Shown here piece after piece: positions 24,458 to 37,553 of a DNA stretch of 64,000 bases. The notes below the pieces were generated by a model. The model saw only the letters and a list, made by a program, of their open reading frames with translations, was not told the DNA's origin and made no database searches. The position numbers and the translations under genes are program-made. Origin of the DNA: Lunularia cruciata (lineage: Eukaryota; Streptophyta; Marchantiopsida; Lunulariales; Lunulariaceae); contig OX419755.1 of assembly GCA_948567375.1 (NCBI GenBank), forward strand, positions 67,708,944 through 67,772,943. The letters are read 5' to 3'. Position 1 is the stretch's first letter, and each line of letters opens with the position of its first letter.

Positions 24458-25835
24458 TTTTGTCAAATGGTGTCCTTTTCGTTTGTCGAAGCTCAATGGT
24501 GCTTCTGGGCGGTCATCAAGTGAATCAATAGTAGCATATTATAATATTTGGTGCTTTCAGTTAGATTAGTGCACCCTTTGCTTGACTCTCGCCTGCACTA
24601 ACCCTGTCTAACTTTATACTTCAGCTGCCACACTGTACTTCTTGCACACGCCTTTATGTATAATAAATTTGTTATTTTAGTTATCATCAATGGATGTGGT
24701 GTGGTTCCCCAATTCTACAAACAGCTTCTGCTCTCACTTTTACATATATTCGACATTAAAGCAAAGCATCAGTTATAGATGCAAGGAAGGAATCACCTAC
24801 ATTTATTAGATATCAAGACTTGTCCGAACACACTTTGAGCTTCTTCTACTCATAAATCTATGCATATGGGAGATCTACAAGAATCTTCAAATTGAAGAGA
24901 CTCCAGATGTTGGCTTGTTCCATCACCTTCTCAAAACTTACTTGGAGTGCTCTATTGGACCTTTACTATATATACTCAAGGCACTTGAGGTCGAGGTAGA
25001 ATTCAACTTGTTTAAAATTCACACATGAATGAATCTCACAAACACAGTATTCTTCTACAATCTAATCTGAAAAATCCTTTTTGCTAAATCTAAAAGACTT
25101 GAATAAATAAATAAATAAATACCTTCTAATCTCCATGTGCTACCAAACTACCAACCAAACCATTAAACTGTAGAATAGTAGTAGCTTTAAGGCATCAAAA
25201 TTAATCTATCACTAATCACCATCACTATTAGTTCTATTGCTTGAGTAGCAGTTCCACAACAGTCCAGTCAACATCCGTATCCCAGAACTGAACCACTACG
25301 GATGAAGACTTGCACCCATTGCCACATTCTCATGTTCATTTCGTCCTAGTTTGAAAGGCAAGGGATCACAGCAACCAACCGACCAACCAACCGTTCAGGT
25401 ATGAGAATTTCGAAGGACCCGCTTCAAAACATCTGTCTAAGATAAGAGAAAGTAATGTATGAATGAACCTTGGCAGGACAGGTCTGACTTCTTCTTCTCC
25501 TTCCTTCATGGAACTTTATGGATACGGTAAAAGTTAGCACTTCAGTATTCCATCCATTGTAGTAGATAGACAGGTACGGGCTTTCTCCGGGCTGGATGGG
25601 ATGAGGGAGAGGGAGAGGGAGAGGGAGGTGCACTCGTAATCGATGGAGATGGATCTCGAGATTTTGGCTTCGATGAACAGAAAGTAGATAAGCAGATTTG
25701 GGAGTCAAACGATGTCTATTACGTTACGTCACAGTTTTGCAAGAATGGGAGAGAAGGACCGACGGGATGATTAAACAAGTGTATTGTAGTATTAAGTAAT
25801 TGCTATCATAGTGAAGAGGAGTGGGATTCTCAGAA

Positions 25836-25845
25836 GTGTCGACAT
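25836..25845 (+). promoter_or_regulatory. Zinc deficiency response element (GTGTCGACAT)
   Basis: Perfect RTGTCGACAY match, 1.5 kb upstream of the ZIP start codon and 182 bp before the next one. Confidence 0.6.
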
Positions 25846-26017
25846 TTCGTGAAGGAGAGTGTGGTGACTGTCGCTTTCATACAGAGCAGCGATGCCATAA
25901 GTCGCGAATTCCATTCCCTTCCGACCTTCCATTGCCTTCGGACCTCCCTTCCCCGGCTAGTTCTCCTCCCCTCTCGTGGAGACGGGGTGCCCAGGTTTAT
26001 TTATGGGAAAGAATTGT

Positions 26018-26027
26018 GTGTCGACAT
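26018..26027 (+). promoter_or_regulatory. Zinc deficiency response element (GTGTCGACAT)
   Basis: Perfect RTGTCGACAY match, 1.3 kb upstream of the ZIP start codon. A 5' UTR intron in the ZIP gene would bring it near the transcription start. Confidence 0.6.
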
Positions 26028-27330
26028 TAACCAGCATGCTGGTAGGTGTCGAAAGAGAAGAAGAAGATTCGGTAGCTCGTTCGGCGCTGCTGCTGCAAAT
26101 GGGGGAGACGGGGGAAGGTGTGTGGCTTGTTGGGTGCGGTGGATCGAAAGTTGTAAGTTGCTGATGCCCCTGGAGAGCATTGGTAGAATCGAATGATTGT
26201 GGAGTGCGTTGGGATTTGTGAAATTTTATAATGGATCGGTTTGTATTGACGACTGTGGAGAATTTGGAGTTTGGGAATCCCGTGAATAAGTCGTGATTGT
26301 TGTTGAGGTTGGATGTGACTGCGTGGGGTTGATATTGCGAAGAGGAGCTGCGGATTTGTGAAGGGTTGGACCAGAAAAGGAAGATTGAGCGAGCAAGCAT
26401 TGGAATCTGTCCGTCGTTGGGTCTGATTGTTTGTTAATTGCCGCTCAAAATGGACCTTGGATTGGGTTGATCGAGAATAGGTGGTCACCCTACTCTCGTC
26501 TTGTATCTGGAGGGAATAGTCGAAATTGGAGGGATCGTATATCTTTTCTTCGTCATTGTGTTCAGTATGTGCATGGGATTTGAATCAGAGATGGAATACG
26601 CTAAAACTTCGAATTCTTGAGGTATTGAGTTCTTGTCATTTGTTGAACGACTGAGAAAGAATCTCAGTCGCTAGAAGAGTCTCATCCAAGTATGAAGCGG
26701 GGAAAGAAAGATAGAACCCCGTTGAAGATGAAACACAATATAGATCGGTAGAAAGTATATCGATCTTGTGTCCATGAAGGTTTTATAACTTTAAGTTTAA
26801 TCCAATCGGACCAGTCTGTAGGACAGAAAATCGGGAATTGGTCTAGTACCTAACATGGGACACAGAACGGAATGATTGCATTCCTGCGGACCGTGGTCAA
26901 GTGTAGCAATTGTCCTTCCACTGTTCTTGATTCCACCGACGATGAATACGTCAATCTACTGCTCAATGTTAAGGGTTTAAAGTTTAAAATTTTAACGTCC
27001 ACTGTATAATTAGCTAGGCAAAATCTCCAACTCACCATTTACTCCCCATGTTTCGGTGTCAGAGCAAAGGAGAATTCGCCTGATAGCGTCCACCTCGCCC
27101 ACAATTGCATCTCCCAGCCACAAGCACCGTGTCCCCGGTGAGTTGCAACTCAGAGGTCTTGTACTGCATAACCTCCGCGTTGATTGATTGAACCCAACGT
27201 TCAATATGGTGGGCACAAAGTATCTACAGATCTGTTCAGAAAACTGCTGCAGTTATGAAGATGTATAGCCATTGCTAAACATGGAAAGACTGACCGACCT
27301 TTTCGATAAAGTTTCAGAACCTAGGAGAGC

Positions 27331-28786
27331 ATGTCCGACTGCGATGGCGGAGGAGGGTTTACGTGCAGAGACAAAGATGCAGCGATTAAACTCAAACTTG
27401 GAGCAATAGCTGCGATTCTTGCAGCCAGCGCTCTGGGAGTAGCGCTACCTTTGATCGGGAGAAACCTCAAGTATTTGAGGACCGATGGAAATTATTTCTT
27501 TGTTGCCAAGGCGTTCGCAGCCGGAGTTATTCTGGCCACTGGGTTTGTCCACATGCTCCCATCTGCTCAGGAGAGTCTTACTAGCCCATGCTTGCCCGAT
27601 CACCCATGGCATAAGTTCCCTTGGTTTGGATTCGTGTCCATGATGTCTGCGCTGTTCACTCTGTTGATAGATTTTGTGGGGACGGAATACTATGAGCGAA
27701 AGCATGGAGTCGCTCTCCACGGTGGAGACCCCAGTTCAGCGAGAATTGCCAGCGAGGGTTTCGAAAACAATGCTGGCAATCGAAATAATAATGCCAGCTC
27801 TAACGACCTTCACGAAGAGAAGAACGACGGAAACGGCATGCACATTGTGGGTATGAGAGCGCACGCTGCGTCTCACGGGCATAGCCATGCTGAAGGACAC
27901 CATGGTGACGATATCGTCCACGAGCACATGCACCACGGACACTCGCACTTTAATGAAGGCAGCGAGAAAGAGGTCTCTATCCGTCACATCGTCATTTCGC
28001 AGGTGCGTGCAAAATCCTCACATACTGTACTTCCGAGATTTCCTTGTCCTTGGTCAGTGTATCCAGGTTTGGTGCACTGTCAGGGCTCTCATCTGATGCA
28101 ATTTCGTCGTCCTTGCTGCTTTCTACAGGTTCTGGAGTTGGGAATAGTCGCGCATTCAGTTATCATCGGCATTTCTCTTGGAGTGTCCAACAGCCCATGC
28201 AGGATTAGACCCCTCTTTGCTGCCCTTTGCTTTCACCAGTTCTTCGAGGGCTTCGCTCTCGGCGGCTGCATCTCCCAGGTACGGAGCTCGTAGTCCTTAG
28301 AGTCCAGAACTGTACTGCGTCAGGCAGCTGCCGAACTATTTTATACAATATCCCACCCACACGGTGTTGATGGGATTAGCCGCCCTACGTGCTCGACATT
28401 GGAGCCTCTGATCGGCTATCCTTTGATGAGAGTGTCGTTAAGCTCACGCGTCGTGGTGATCGGATGATTACACTATGCAGGCGGGATTCAAGAACACCTC
28501 GGCCGCAGTGATGGCGTGTTTCTTCGCCTTCACCACTCCTTTCGGCATAGCCCTCGGGATAGGAATCGCCTCGAGCTACAACGAGAACAGCCAGGCTGCT
28601 CTGATCGTCGAAGGCCTTTTTGACTCCATCTCGGCAGGAATCCTCGTGTACATGTCTTTGGTAGACCTCATTGCTGCCGACTTCCTCAGCAAGAGGATGA
28701 AGTGCGACCGCCAGCTCCAACTCCTCTCGTATCTCTCTCTCTTCGGTGGCGCTGGCGCCATGTCTGCTCTCGCAATCTGGGCCTGA
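27331..28786 (+). CDS. ZIP: ZIP-family zinc/iron transporter
   Basis: Membrane transporter that brings Zn2+ (and often Fe2+, Mn2+) into the cytosol. Three exons in phase 0: 27,331-28,002, 28,129-28,278 and 28,481-28,786, giving 375 residues, about the usual plant length. Residues 1-125 hold three membrane helices ([49 protein letters not shown]). A long His-rich cytosolic loop follows ([10 protein letters not shown] and [11 protein letters not shown]), a metal-sensing feature of the family. Helix IV has the HSVIIG signature and helix V has HQFFEG, the metal-binding pair. The C-terminus ends [14 protein letters not shown]. There is no close partner gene; three ZDREs lie upstream. The start follows an in-frame Cys-containing MSDCDGGGG leader that may be part of a signal peptide region. 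All key residues are present. Confidence 0.93.
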
Positions 28787-31700
28787 TCGACCCCATTCGT
28801 AACAAGAAGGAACACGCTTATGTAAAATATTTACAATTTTGGAACCTGATGACTGAAGGTCTCAAGAAATATTAGAATAGATTCACTAGCTTCACAACGA
28901 GTAGTAATAGTAGATTCCCTCGACTTAACTGGAATCACTCGAAATGACTTTCCTCAGCGCTGCTGTTTACCCTTCTCATCGGATGAACAGTTCTCTTCCT
29001 GTCGGCAGAAGGTAATCTTCTCTGAAGAAAGAGTTCATGCCATAGCGCACTGGAAACCTTACAGGTCTCGAACTGACATTACTTGGTCCAGTCTATACAT
29101 GTTCTTTCATGACGTTGTACGATACTTCTTCTCAAATTAGTTGCAGTAACGTTGGGAAGTCCCAGGTAATGCTGTAAAATGTAAGTTACCGGATTTTGGG
29201 CAGGAGATGATTCCATATGTTAGTTATACTTTGGTGAGAAGTACCCACCCTGCTCCTGCATTCTTGATGTTTAATGAAGATAGGGTACCAGGTTGAGCAC
29301 CTTTAACTTTTGTACATTTTGTTTGATTGGACCGTGCTAGAATCCGTGAGAAGATACTAGATTCGATCAAAAGAACGATAATAATTGTGATAGAGTGAGG
29401 ATATAGGGTCTAGCTTGGAAGTGTAACTGCAACCCAAAGACGTTGTACTCGCATATGGCAAGAATAAAGAGCCTGGAGAATACGGAACTCTGAACGACCC
29501 CGATGACGAGGATGATAATGACAAATAGCTTTTCTGCTTGTACTGTCCGGATCTCATTGTAATAAAAGCACACATTTTCTTTACAGCAAGACCAGTTGCT
29601 TGCAACTGTGCGATTTACATATGAACAACTGTTTGCAAATAGTTCGTGATGGCATCCCAAACTCTCACGATTCTTGTCATTTCTTACATGAATGTGCAAT
29701 TTGATCGTACTTAAAACATGTACATGAGCAACCTCTGAATCTACAGTGTCGCCAATAAGTCCTGTTCTAATTACAGTGGTGCTTTGTCCTCTAAGGTTCA
29801 TGGTCAGTAGGAATCTGATTCTGTGCTTATCATCTAATACTCATATACTAAGTTTGCATGTGGCACATTTACCGTTACCCATCTCATGGTTGAAGACATG
29901 AGATTCCGTGCCTTGGAACGAACATGTGATTTGGACAAAAGGCTGAATAGGTGATAGATCGGTCCAAAAGGATAAAGTTTGGCGAACAGGTTACACCGAA
30001 TGTCGTGGTAGTTAAACATCCATACGATGGATAGACAAACTTGAATCAATCAAACCAGAATTTATTCCGATGAAGAGGGAGTTTCATGGACCGCCCATAC
30101 TTTGACTATGGTTTTGCTTTGGGTCTATTGCACTTCGGTTAGATCTGTAACTGGAATCCACTACCATGCACTCGCTGTCCTTTGAAGGTATATGTGGTCC
30201 AAGTACAACCTATCTCAGGATTTCAAACCGTACACAATTAAACAAACAAAGCATTTCGAGGCGAGAGAGTCAATGAACCAGATCCAGAGGCAAATTACTC
30301 ATCACTGAACACAGAACCGGACCCGCATATTGTACTAGCGATACAGTAAGAACTGAAAGAATGATCCTCACGAGCAAGAACTATTGTGTTGGGAACAAAG
30401 TTCGAGCTTTCATTCAGAGGTCGGGACAGTGTGAGATATACAAAACTTCTTTCGGTTTGAACGTCCCAAGCATGAATATGCACGAACGCTTTAGTTGATC
30501 TTATTTCAAGCTCGTCACCTGCTAATGGTTCGTTCGGGTGACGCGGAGCACGAAGAAAATGCAAGAACGCTTTAGTTGATTGTATTTCAGGCTCGTCACC
30601 TGCTAATGGTTCGTTCGGGTGATGCCGAGCACGAGGTATAGAGACGTAAAGTTTGCGTATGCTTAGTACTGTACTTAGAGGATAATGTTCATAATGATAA
30701 GTCTGTCCTCTAGAGAAGCCTTTGTCTGAGCTGAAGCATACGTGCTTCCGAAGTGAGTCTCTCGATCTAGTCGCTGTCAGATTCCTTGTCACAATCCTTG
30801 GCTTCTTCTCCTACTGCTCTTGGTGCATGATTTCCTTCCATGACGGTCACTGCTGTGGTAACGAAAGCCCAGTCCACGTTCCGGCTTACTTTCACAGCGT
30901 AATTCTTCCCTCTGGTCACTCGAGACGGCGGTTGGTATTATCTCCAGTTTGCCGGCACCACGCACATCCCATGGTCCAGTGTTGTCAGTCCAGTTAGATT
31001 TTCTTGATCAAATTCTAGGATGTTACGAGCCTCCGAGCGTTTGTGAGCGAAGCTTGACCGTCTGAAAAGTTCAGTGAATGCAGTAACCTGTGAAGAATTT
31101 TGGCATCCAAATTGAAATGCCAACCAACTTCTGCAACGGTGTCAGAGACGCGGTACATGATTTTGTAATTCATGTGGACCAAATCCCACTTCACTATGAA
31201 GGCGGAGTGGTAATCGCGTAGGTCTCTTCATTCTCGTCCTTCGACAGCTTGTCCATGATAGTGAATAACTTCTCGCTGCTCGCCGCTCGGTAAACTTGGT
31301 ATGTCTCACGGGAATAGCTAGGCTACATATCAAGTCCAATGAGTCAGTGACCAATCATGCTCCTGCATGTCGAAGAGGACGAGCAATTCTGTGAAGAACC
31401 AAATGGTTTCCCCGATTACGGAACCCAAGAACCCAAAACTTTCACAGTTTATAAGTATCTGAATTTTGTTGACGCAGAGAATGTAACCTCGGGAGACACA
31501 TATTTCATTGTTCAGATATAAGTTTCGATTTGTTGAGCAGAATCACCTTGCAAATGCTGGTGACAAGGCAGTCATCACTGGTACCTCGCAGAACTATCAG
31601 GTCGCGGAGGTCGTCGACCTTCTTATGATCCAAATTGAAGAGCGTGTCGCCGTTGTCATCCGAGATCACGAAGTTGAGATTGTTGAAGTTGCCACTGTTG

Positions 31701-33875
31701 AAGTCTAAATCCGGGTATGGAATATTTAAATTGGATCTTTCAGTTAAGCAATATTGAGGACTCACAAGTGGTAGTTGGTTCATCGTTAGCTGCAGAATCG
31801 ATCATGAAGATCACAAGTTACATGTGTATGGAGATCCAATGTGAAATCTAGACATTATTAAGATCACATACATGAAAAATAGCTCACAATGCTATGCAAC
31901 AACAACTTCGTTTCAAATCTACACAACAAAGTCTACTACAATCATAAGATATCTGGATTGTATCGAGGAGGATATCCGTTTGCAGGAGTTCTAGACCGAG
32001 CAATGACAAGTAAACTGAGCAGGGACAACGGATGTAATGGAGCGTGACTCGGAACCAGCTCTGTTTATGCTCCATAGATTGGTCATGCAGTGTCCCACTC
32101 CTCGACCATAATCCACTCTACAGCCTCAATCCACACGACGAGAGAACTCCTTAGCTGTTCCGTCGAGGTACTACTTCTACAGTCTCCAGGCAATCTTTGA
32201 TCTACTTTTTGTGGTTGCTGAACTTCTTCTTCGTCTGAATATTCCTCTTGAGTGGTCCGTTTTGAACATGGCCAATTCTGTGGACCGTTGTTCACCCCGT
32301 GAAGTCAAAATGGATCTCATAACTGACGGTATATCTCGCAATCGTGGTGCTCTAACTGTAAACTTTGAAGATATTATGATCTTAAATCTACAAACTGCTT
32401 AAACAAAACTATCTATATTAACCGTTCCTCAGAACTGCAAACGAAAATGTAAAAGAGATTGAAATCAGTCCTCTCTCGCCCGCGGCTGTAACGCGGACCC
32501 AAACCAGAAGATTTCCATGGTGGAAGGTGCGTTTCATGATGTCGGGGGCTTACATTCTTCAGCCAGCCAGCCTGGACTCTCTCCTCCTCCTTCGAAAATT
32601 TCAGAGCCGGATCTCAGTGAACTCCAGATTCCAGCTCCGAACTCAAACTCCAGACAAAATTTGAGGTGATACCACCAAACGAGGATGGATCGTGAAGTCT
32701 GTTTGTGTATCTCTTTATATATGATAGTAAGTATCATAAAACAAATGAGTTTACTCTCTTTGAGGTGATTCGTAGCTTCTCATTAAAAGTGTGCAGTATT
32801 TGGTAATCATTGTAAATTAATTGTAGGTGAGATGGTTTTTACTCTTGTTTCCTCAATATAATTGTCCCTCAAAGTGAATCTCAATCTCCCTGAATCTCAA
32901 TTGACACTTTCACGAGTGAAGAGCACCTTCCACTCTGCAGTGCACCACGCTACTATATCTTCCAGCTTAGATTGACTGGTTGGATGATATGGAGGTGAAT
33001 TATTAACAGGTTATCCATGGAAACACTTCACGCAGTAGTAGCCTCCTGTAAGCTTCACAATTGGACTGTTTTTAGCAGTGCACAAAGTAGAGACTACGTC
33101 TGTGCCGGAGTGGAGAGAACTTATCTCTCTTATTCTTCCCATCCAGCGTATGCATTGAAATCTCAGAGGGTATTGCAGCAATTGCAAGATAGTATGAACG
33201 AAATCATAGAGTCCAGCAGGAACATACGTTTCAAGGAAGAAAGTAAAGAAGTGCGGAGTTTCGGACCAGACTGCGAAGCACAATCCAATCCTTATTAAGA
33301 AACTCTACTTTCTAGACGACTGTTGCGCTGTGACAGACTGATGCATTGTCATGTGTGCTTGCGTTTGAGATTGGAATTCGATGGTAGTGGAGTTTCGGGG
33401 CTGTAGGTAGTGAATTGGAGCTGATGTGCCTTTTGAGATGAAATTCTTTGCGTCTCAGTTTCCCGGATTTGTCGAAGATTAAACAATGTGGGTACTCAGA
33501 ACTCTCGACCACGTCCCTTCGAGTCTCTCGAAGGAACGTGATCGGCATCAGAAATTTCTACTTTGCATTGAACCTGAGTAAAATTTGATGGGCAAATCAA
33601 GTTTCATTTGTGCTAATAACATTTCTTTAAGTTTCTTTATGAAACGCCGGCAAATTTCATTCGGGATGGAATACCAATCAACTTGTTCTGCTTTGACGCT
33701 ATCACTGATTCATTGGTAGAATCATTTGTGGGAGTCACCTCCTAATCAACTCTCTACTCGAAGGATACGAATGAAAAGATTCAAATCGTCACTTGGTTAC
33801 AAGAATTAACGCGTTCTCATCTACTCCAAGAGTCTACTACTGCTTGGATACGACAGGTTCGGAAGGAGAAAAATG
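28787..33875. other. Intergenic, no recognised gene
   Basis: Several short ORFs on both strands lack known motifs. The longest are minus 30,295-30,792 (contains an 81-bp duplication), minus 31,505-31,783 and plus 33,017-33,298. I could not relate any to a family. Confidence 0.4.
30484..30645 (-). repeat. 81-bp tandem duplication inside a 165-codon open frame
   Basis: Two units begin at 30,484 and 30,565 and are about 90% identical. On the minus strand the frame 30,792-30,295 is open through both and gives a 27-residue repeat around HPNEPLAGDE.EI.STKAF. I do not recognise the peptide. Confidence 0.6.
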
Positions 33876-33878
33876 AGA

Positions 33879-34010
33879 GAAGGCGACAGCGTAGGACCAC
33901 GAAGGATGGGAAGACCCCATCAATCAAGCCGTACAAGGGAGAGAAATAAACGGTAAAATGGGAGAATAGTATCTGCTGATATGAGAGATATGCCCTACTG
34001 CACCTAACAT
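33879..34010 (-). repeat. 3' terminal scrap of the RLE-type LINE
   Basis: About 130 bp match the 3' UTR of copy 1: GGCGAC-GCGTAGG block, hairpin at 33,905-33,921, gtacaagggagag block, then stop at 'gcacctaacata'. It lies directly beside the 3' end of copy 2. Confidence 0.8.
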
Positions 34011-34078
34011 ACCGTAAAAGCAAAAGGAGAAAAATTGTTAAAAAGAAAAAGTGAGACCGTGTAGAAAACACTAAGGAG

Positions 34079-34102
34079 CTTGAAGGGGAAGACCCCTTCA
34101 AG
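34079..34102 (-). other. 3' stem-loop of LINE copy 2, with compensatory change
   Basis: On the sense strand CTTGAAGGGG pairs perfectly with CCCCTTCAAG around TCTT. Relative to copy 1 the T:A pair of GATGGG/CCCATC has become A:T, so pairing is kept although both bases changed. Confidence 0.6.
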
Positions 34103-34703
34103 CCGAACAAGGGAGAGACTAAAGAGGTAAAATGGGGCTAAGCCCCAATAGAGTGTATATTGAGAAATCTGCCCTATTGCAACTAAGATATCCAAGCTAT
34201 GCAAGGGGGATAGTCTACAAACAATTGGAGTATTTGAAGAAACATCACCTAGTGTGATTGTTCTTCCATGAATTGTAATAGCCATTGTACTATGTTGAGC
34301 AATGGACACATGTTGCCTAAAATATGGTATAAAGTATGAGAGTGAGAGTGGTACCAACCCCCTAGATCTGGTACACTCCTTGAAAAATGTATCAAACGCT
34401 TTGTCCATAGCTCCATATAACTCCAAGGCTAAAGGAACAAAGAGGTGACCTTGCTGCATGCCCCTATACTTGGAGACCCTACGACCTGCTGCTGCATTTG
34501 CCGCCCATCCAAGGGGATGGGTAATCACTCCCTCCAAAATTGTATCCCATGTAAGGTCCGTAATCATGACATCCGCTATGGTCACCTTATCATCTCAGAC
34601 TAAATATAAGTCTACCCTAACACGTGTTGTTTGCAAAGCATACAAATGCTCTCTCCAAGCCAAGCATCCACTCTCTCATGCCATAGCAAACACTATGTCC
34701 CTA

Positions 34704-34877
34704 ATAGCATCATGGGTAGCTATCTTGTGTCCTCCAAAAGGACACTCTATCATATGGACCGTTGTTGCATCTAGTGTAGAACCACACTCAATAGCATCAT
34801 GGGTAGCTATCTTGTGTCCTCCAAAAGTACACTCTATCATATGGACCGTTGTTGCATCTAGTGTAGAACCACACTCA
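34704..34877 (-). repeat. 87-bp in-frame tandem duplication of the LINE Cys/His knuckle
   Basis: Two 87-bp units (34,704-34,790 and 34,791-34,877) are nearly identical. Each encodes ECGSTLDATTVHMIEC plus the FGGHKIATHDAI stretch. Copy 1 has a single unit. Confidence 0.85.
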
Positions 34878-37553
34878 AAAGTGAGTAATGAATATGCAAA
34901 TGGGTGGACCAAACCTAGGCAAAACCTCAACGTTGTATAGAAAGTAGTTGGTGCAGGTCGGAATGTCCTAACGCACAATCAAGTTAGGATCCAAGAGCCT
35001 ACACCTTTGCCAATGCAAGAGCAAAGACGTGCTCTAGTAGCATGAGGAGTGGAAGAGTCAACTAAGAGAGAATGTAATGTATATTCACACTGTCGTTCCA
35101 TCAAGGAAGATTGTAAACCTCTAGTCCAATCAGACGATAATGAAGCAAAAGATAGAAATTTCTCTCATGCTTGTGAGGATAGACTATCTCTCGTTTGCCG
35201 CAATAACATCTGGAGAGGAAAAAAGTTCACTCCTCCACCTCCAAAACCGGCCTATCAACAATCACAAAATGAGAGGAAAGTATGGGTGCCAAGAGAGCCC
35301 AAGTACCCAAAAACACTATAGATGTCATCTCTTCCATAGATAGCACGTCAACCCCTCCACACAAGATTGACAAAGTTGTATGTCTACGTGCCAAATCCCT
35401 TGTCACACACTCAAATGTCCTTGGTACAATAATATAACCAAAGACTCCCATAATCCTCCTATCAAAGACTCTTAGATGTGATAGGAAGGACAAAAAGGGG
35501 AGAACAAATCAGGTGAATCGATCGACAAATAATACGAAGGGAGAGTATACCAAATGCCACCTATCGATCTCCTAGTAATGGAAGGTCATCCACATGGAGA
35601 ACATCCTCTGCAAAGGCAATGTCTAATAAGTGTGTGACAAAATCCTTGTATCTTACTGGCACTCCAAGAACACGTGGTCCACCTATATATGTGATACATC
35701 CCTTTGGAAGCTCTAGGTAGTGAGTGATACCTAAAGGGGGCCATGCACTACACTTTGAGACCTTGACTCTCAAGCCTACTAGATGTAGCTTGGTAGTCAA
35801 GAGGTCAAAGACTTACTTAATCTGATCTATAGGGCACACAATGTGTGTATCATCTACCAAGGAGAGAAATACACAACTTGGCATGACCCAAGTAGTAGAT
35901 AAGAGAGCTCTAAAGTGAGCCATCGAAAATAAGGGTCTCCCTAAAGGATCTCACTGACGTGTACCAACAACTGACTCCAAGACAGTGATTCCTTCCTATG
36001 AACAACCATGCTGATAGTAAATGGAAGTAGGAGAGCTATCAAAAGATCGCACAAAAGAAATAAGACTCGTCAAGGATTTACAAACCTCTATAAGCTCTCT
36101 AAAGATGTATGCCCATGAGACACTACTAAAAGCATTTTCAACATCCACCTATAGAATGACCCACTCCAGATGGATATCTAAGAGTACCTTAATGCCTAGA
36201 GATATGGCCTCACATCCTCCATGTGTAGCTCTTCCAAATTGATGCGGACTAAGGTGCTATCAAAAGTGAGAATGATGTTGAAGGACAATGGTACGATTGA
36301 CCAAATGTAGAAAGATCTCTCCAATGGCAATAGGTCAAATGCCCTCTAGACCTTCCCCATTGCAAGAAGTCAACTAGCACTTAACACCCGACTAACAGAC
36401 ATAAGAATGTCTTGTTTTGCTATTGGTGCGACCACTTGAAACAACTCGGTAAGACCACTAGAAGGATCATATGCTTGAAAACAATCTCTAAGGTGCTCAT
36501 AAACCATCCCTTACAAGCCTCTTGAGGAAAAGTGAAGGGCAGTGCACAATGCTTGGGCAAAAAATGACATATCAAGACATAAAGGCTGCTCAAGCTGATA
36601 ATCTAAGACCTCTAGTAGTAATCCCTCTACTATCATAGGATGTAGTGAGTATTGGGAAGAGATAATCTCATCAATAAGATTAGTAATAAACAAAGGGTGT
36701 AGAGCTTGTGCCGCTCTACTAAACTCTTTTGTTTAACCCAATGTCCTACACCATCGTAATCGAGTGGACTTTGTGGTATCCTGTGGCTAAACTTGTCTCC
36801 TAAAACATGTAACCCTAACAGACTCCTCTTGAAGGGCCGCCCAATCTCGTGCTCTGAATTGACAAAATCTAGCAGCCACCTCTTTATGCCATGCACATCT
36901 CCCTCTATCATAACAAAGACACCATCAAGGGAGTAATAGGAATACAAACCATACAAACTCATCCCACGTGCCAAACGATCAAGTGGTAGGCAAAAAACCT
37001 ATCTAGCATCATCATGGAATGTGCAAGATAGCCTATGGAATACACGTGGACATGGGAAACTAGTCTCAAATAACCCCAAAATGCAACTTGCCTAAAAAGC
37101 TAACCCCTCTGATGACTCGATCTTTATCCTTAGAATGGTCAATGAAGAGATAAAAGAAGCGTGCGTAATCTTGAGTATCACTACTCTTGATGTGGTTGCT
37201 CATCTCATGTGGACATCCCAAGTGGTTCAATCATAATCCTTGTGCATCCTTCTCACATGAGTCTTTACCCTTTGCAAAGTAAAACTTTGATGACACATGT
37301 CGTGCGTATATACATCGTTGTCAACATCATACACTATTGAAGCACAACTCACACATAAGTCATACATAGACTCTAAAGTGCCACAATTGCCCCCTAGCTA
37401 GCGGTTAGGTCCCTCTAACTCCATATAGCCATCTACTCAAAGTATATGGTATACCATATAATGGGCAAAGATCAGGAGGCCGGGTGCTATAGAGCCCCAT
37501 TGTTAGTCAACTGTCTGCAATCTATACCATATAAAGAATAAACTAGCTATAGG

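Larger units (their letters stand above)
23775..27330. other. Intergenic; upstream region of the ZIP gene
   Basis: No recognised coding region. It holds a TATA-like tatataaaaa at 23,883, a GGCCG micro-repeat at 24,412-24,427, an AATA microsatellite at 25,101-25,122, a GAGGGA microsatellite at 25,605-25,630 and three zinc-deficiency elements. Overlapping ORFs on both strands at 25.8-26.5 kb are unconvincing. Confidence 0.5.
34051..37260 (-). pseudogene. Decayed LINE polyprotein (copy 2)
   Basis: Open pieces at 34,585-34,004, 34,978-34,676, 35,493-35,227, 35,800-35,561 and 36,693-36,511 align in order with the copy 1 protein. Where copy 1 has its TAG, this copy reads on (CITYIGGPRVLGVPV), showing that the ancestral frame had no stop there. 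Many other stops and frameshifts are present. Confidence 0.8.
34051..37304 (-). mobile_element. RLE-type LINE copy 2, 3' part (decayed)
   Basis: Collinear with copy 1 from its 3' end to the zinc-finger region (copy 1 about 5,994 to 9,200). Differences are mostly C-to-T and G-to-A. The reading frame is broken many times. It contains the endonuclease, Cys/His knuckle (duplicated), thumb and reverse transcriptase remnants. Its 5' remainder is found 8.2 kb away at 45,508-45,945, so the element was split by the gypsy block between. Confidence 0.85.

Noticed and set aside
25849..26488. Overlapping ORFs of 115-153 codons on both strands
   Set aside because: They shadow one another, show no known domain and lie in the probable ZIP promoter or leader region.
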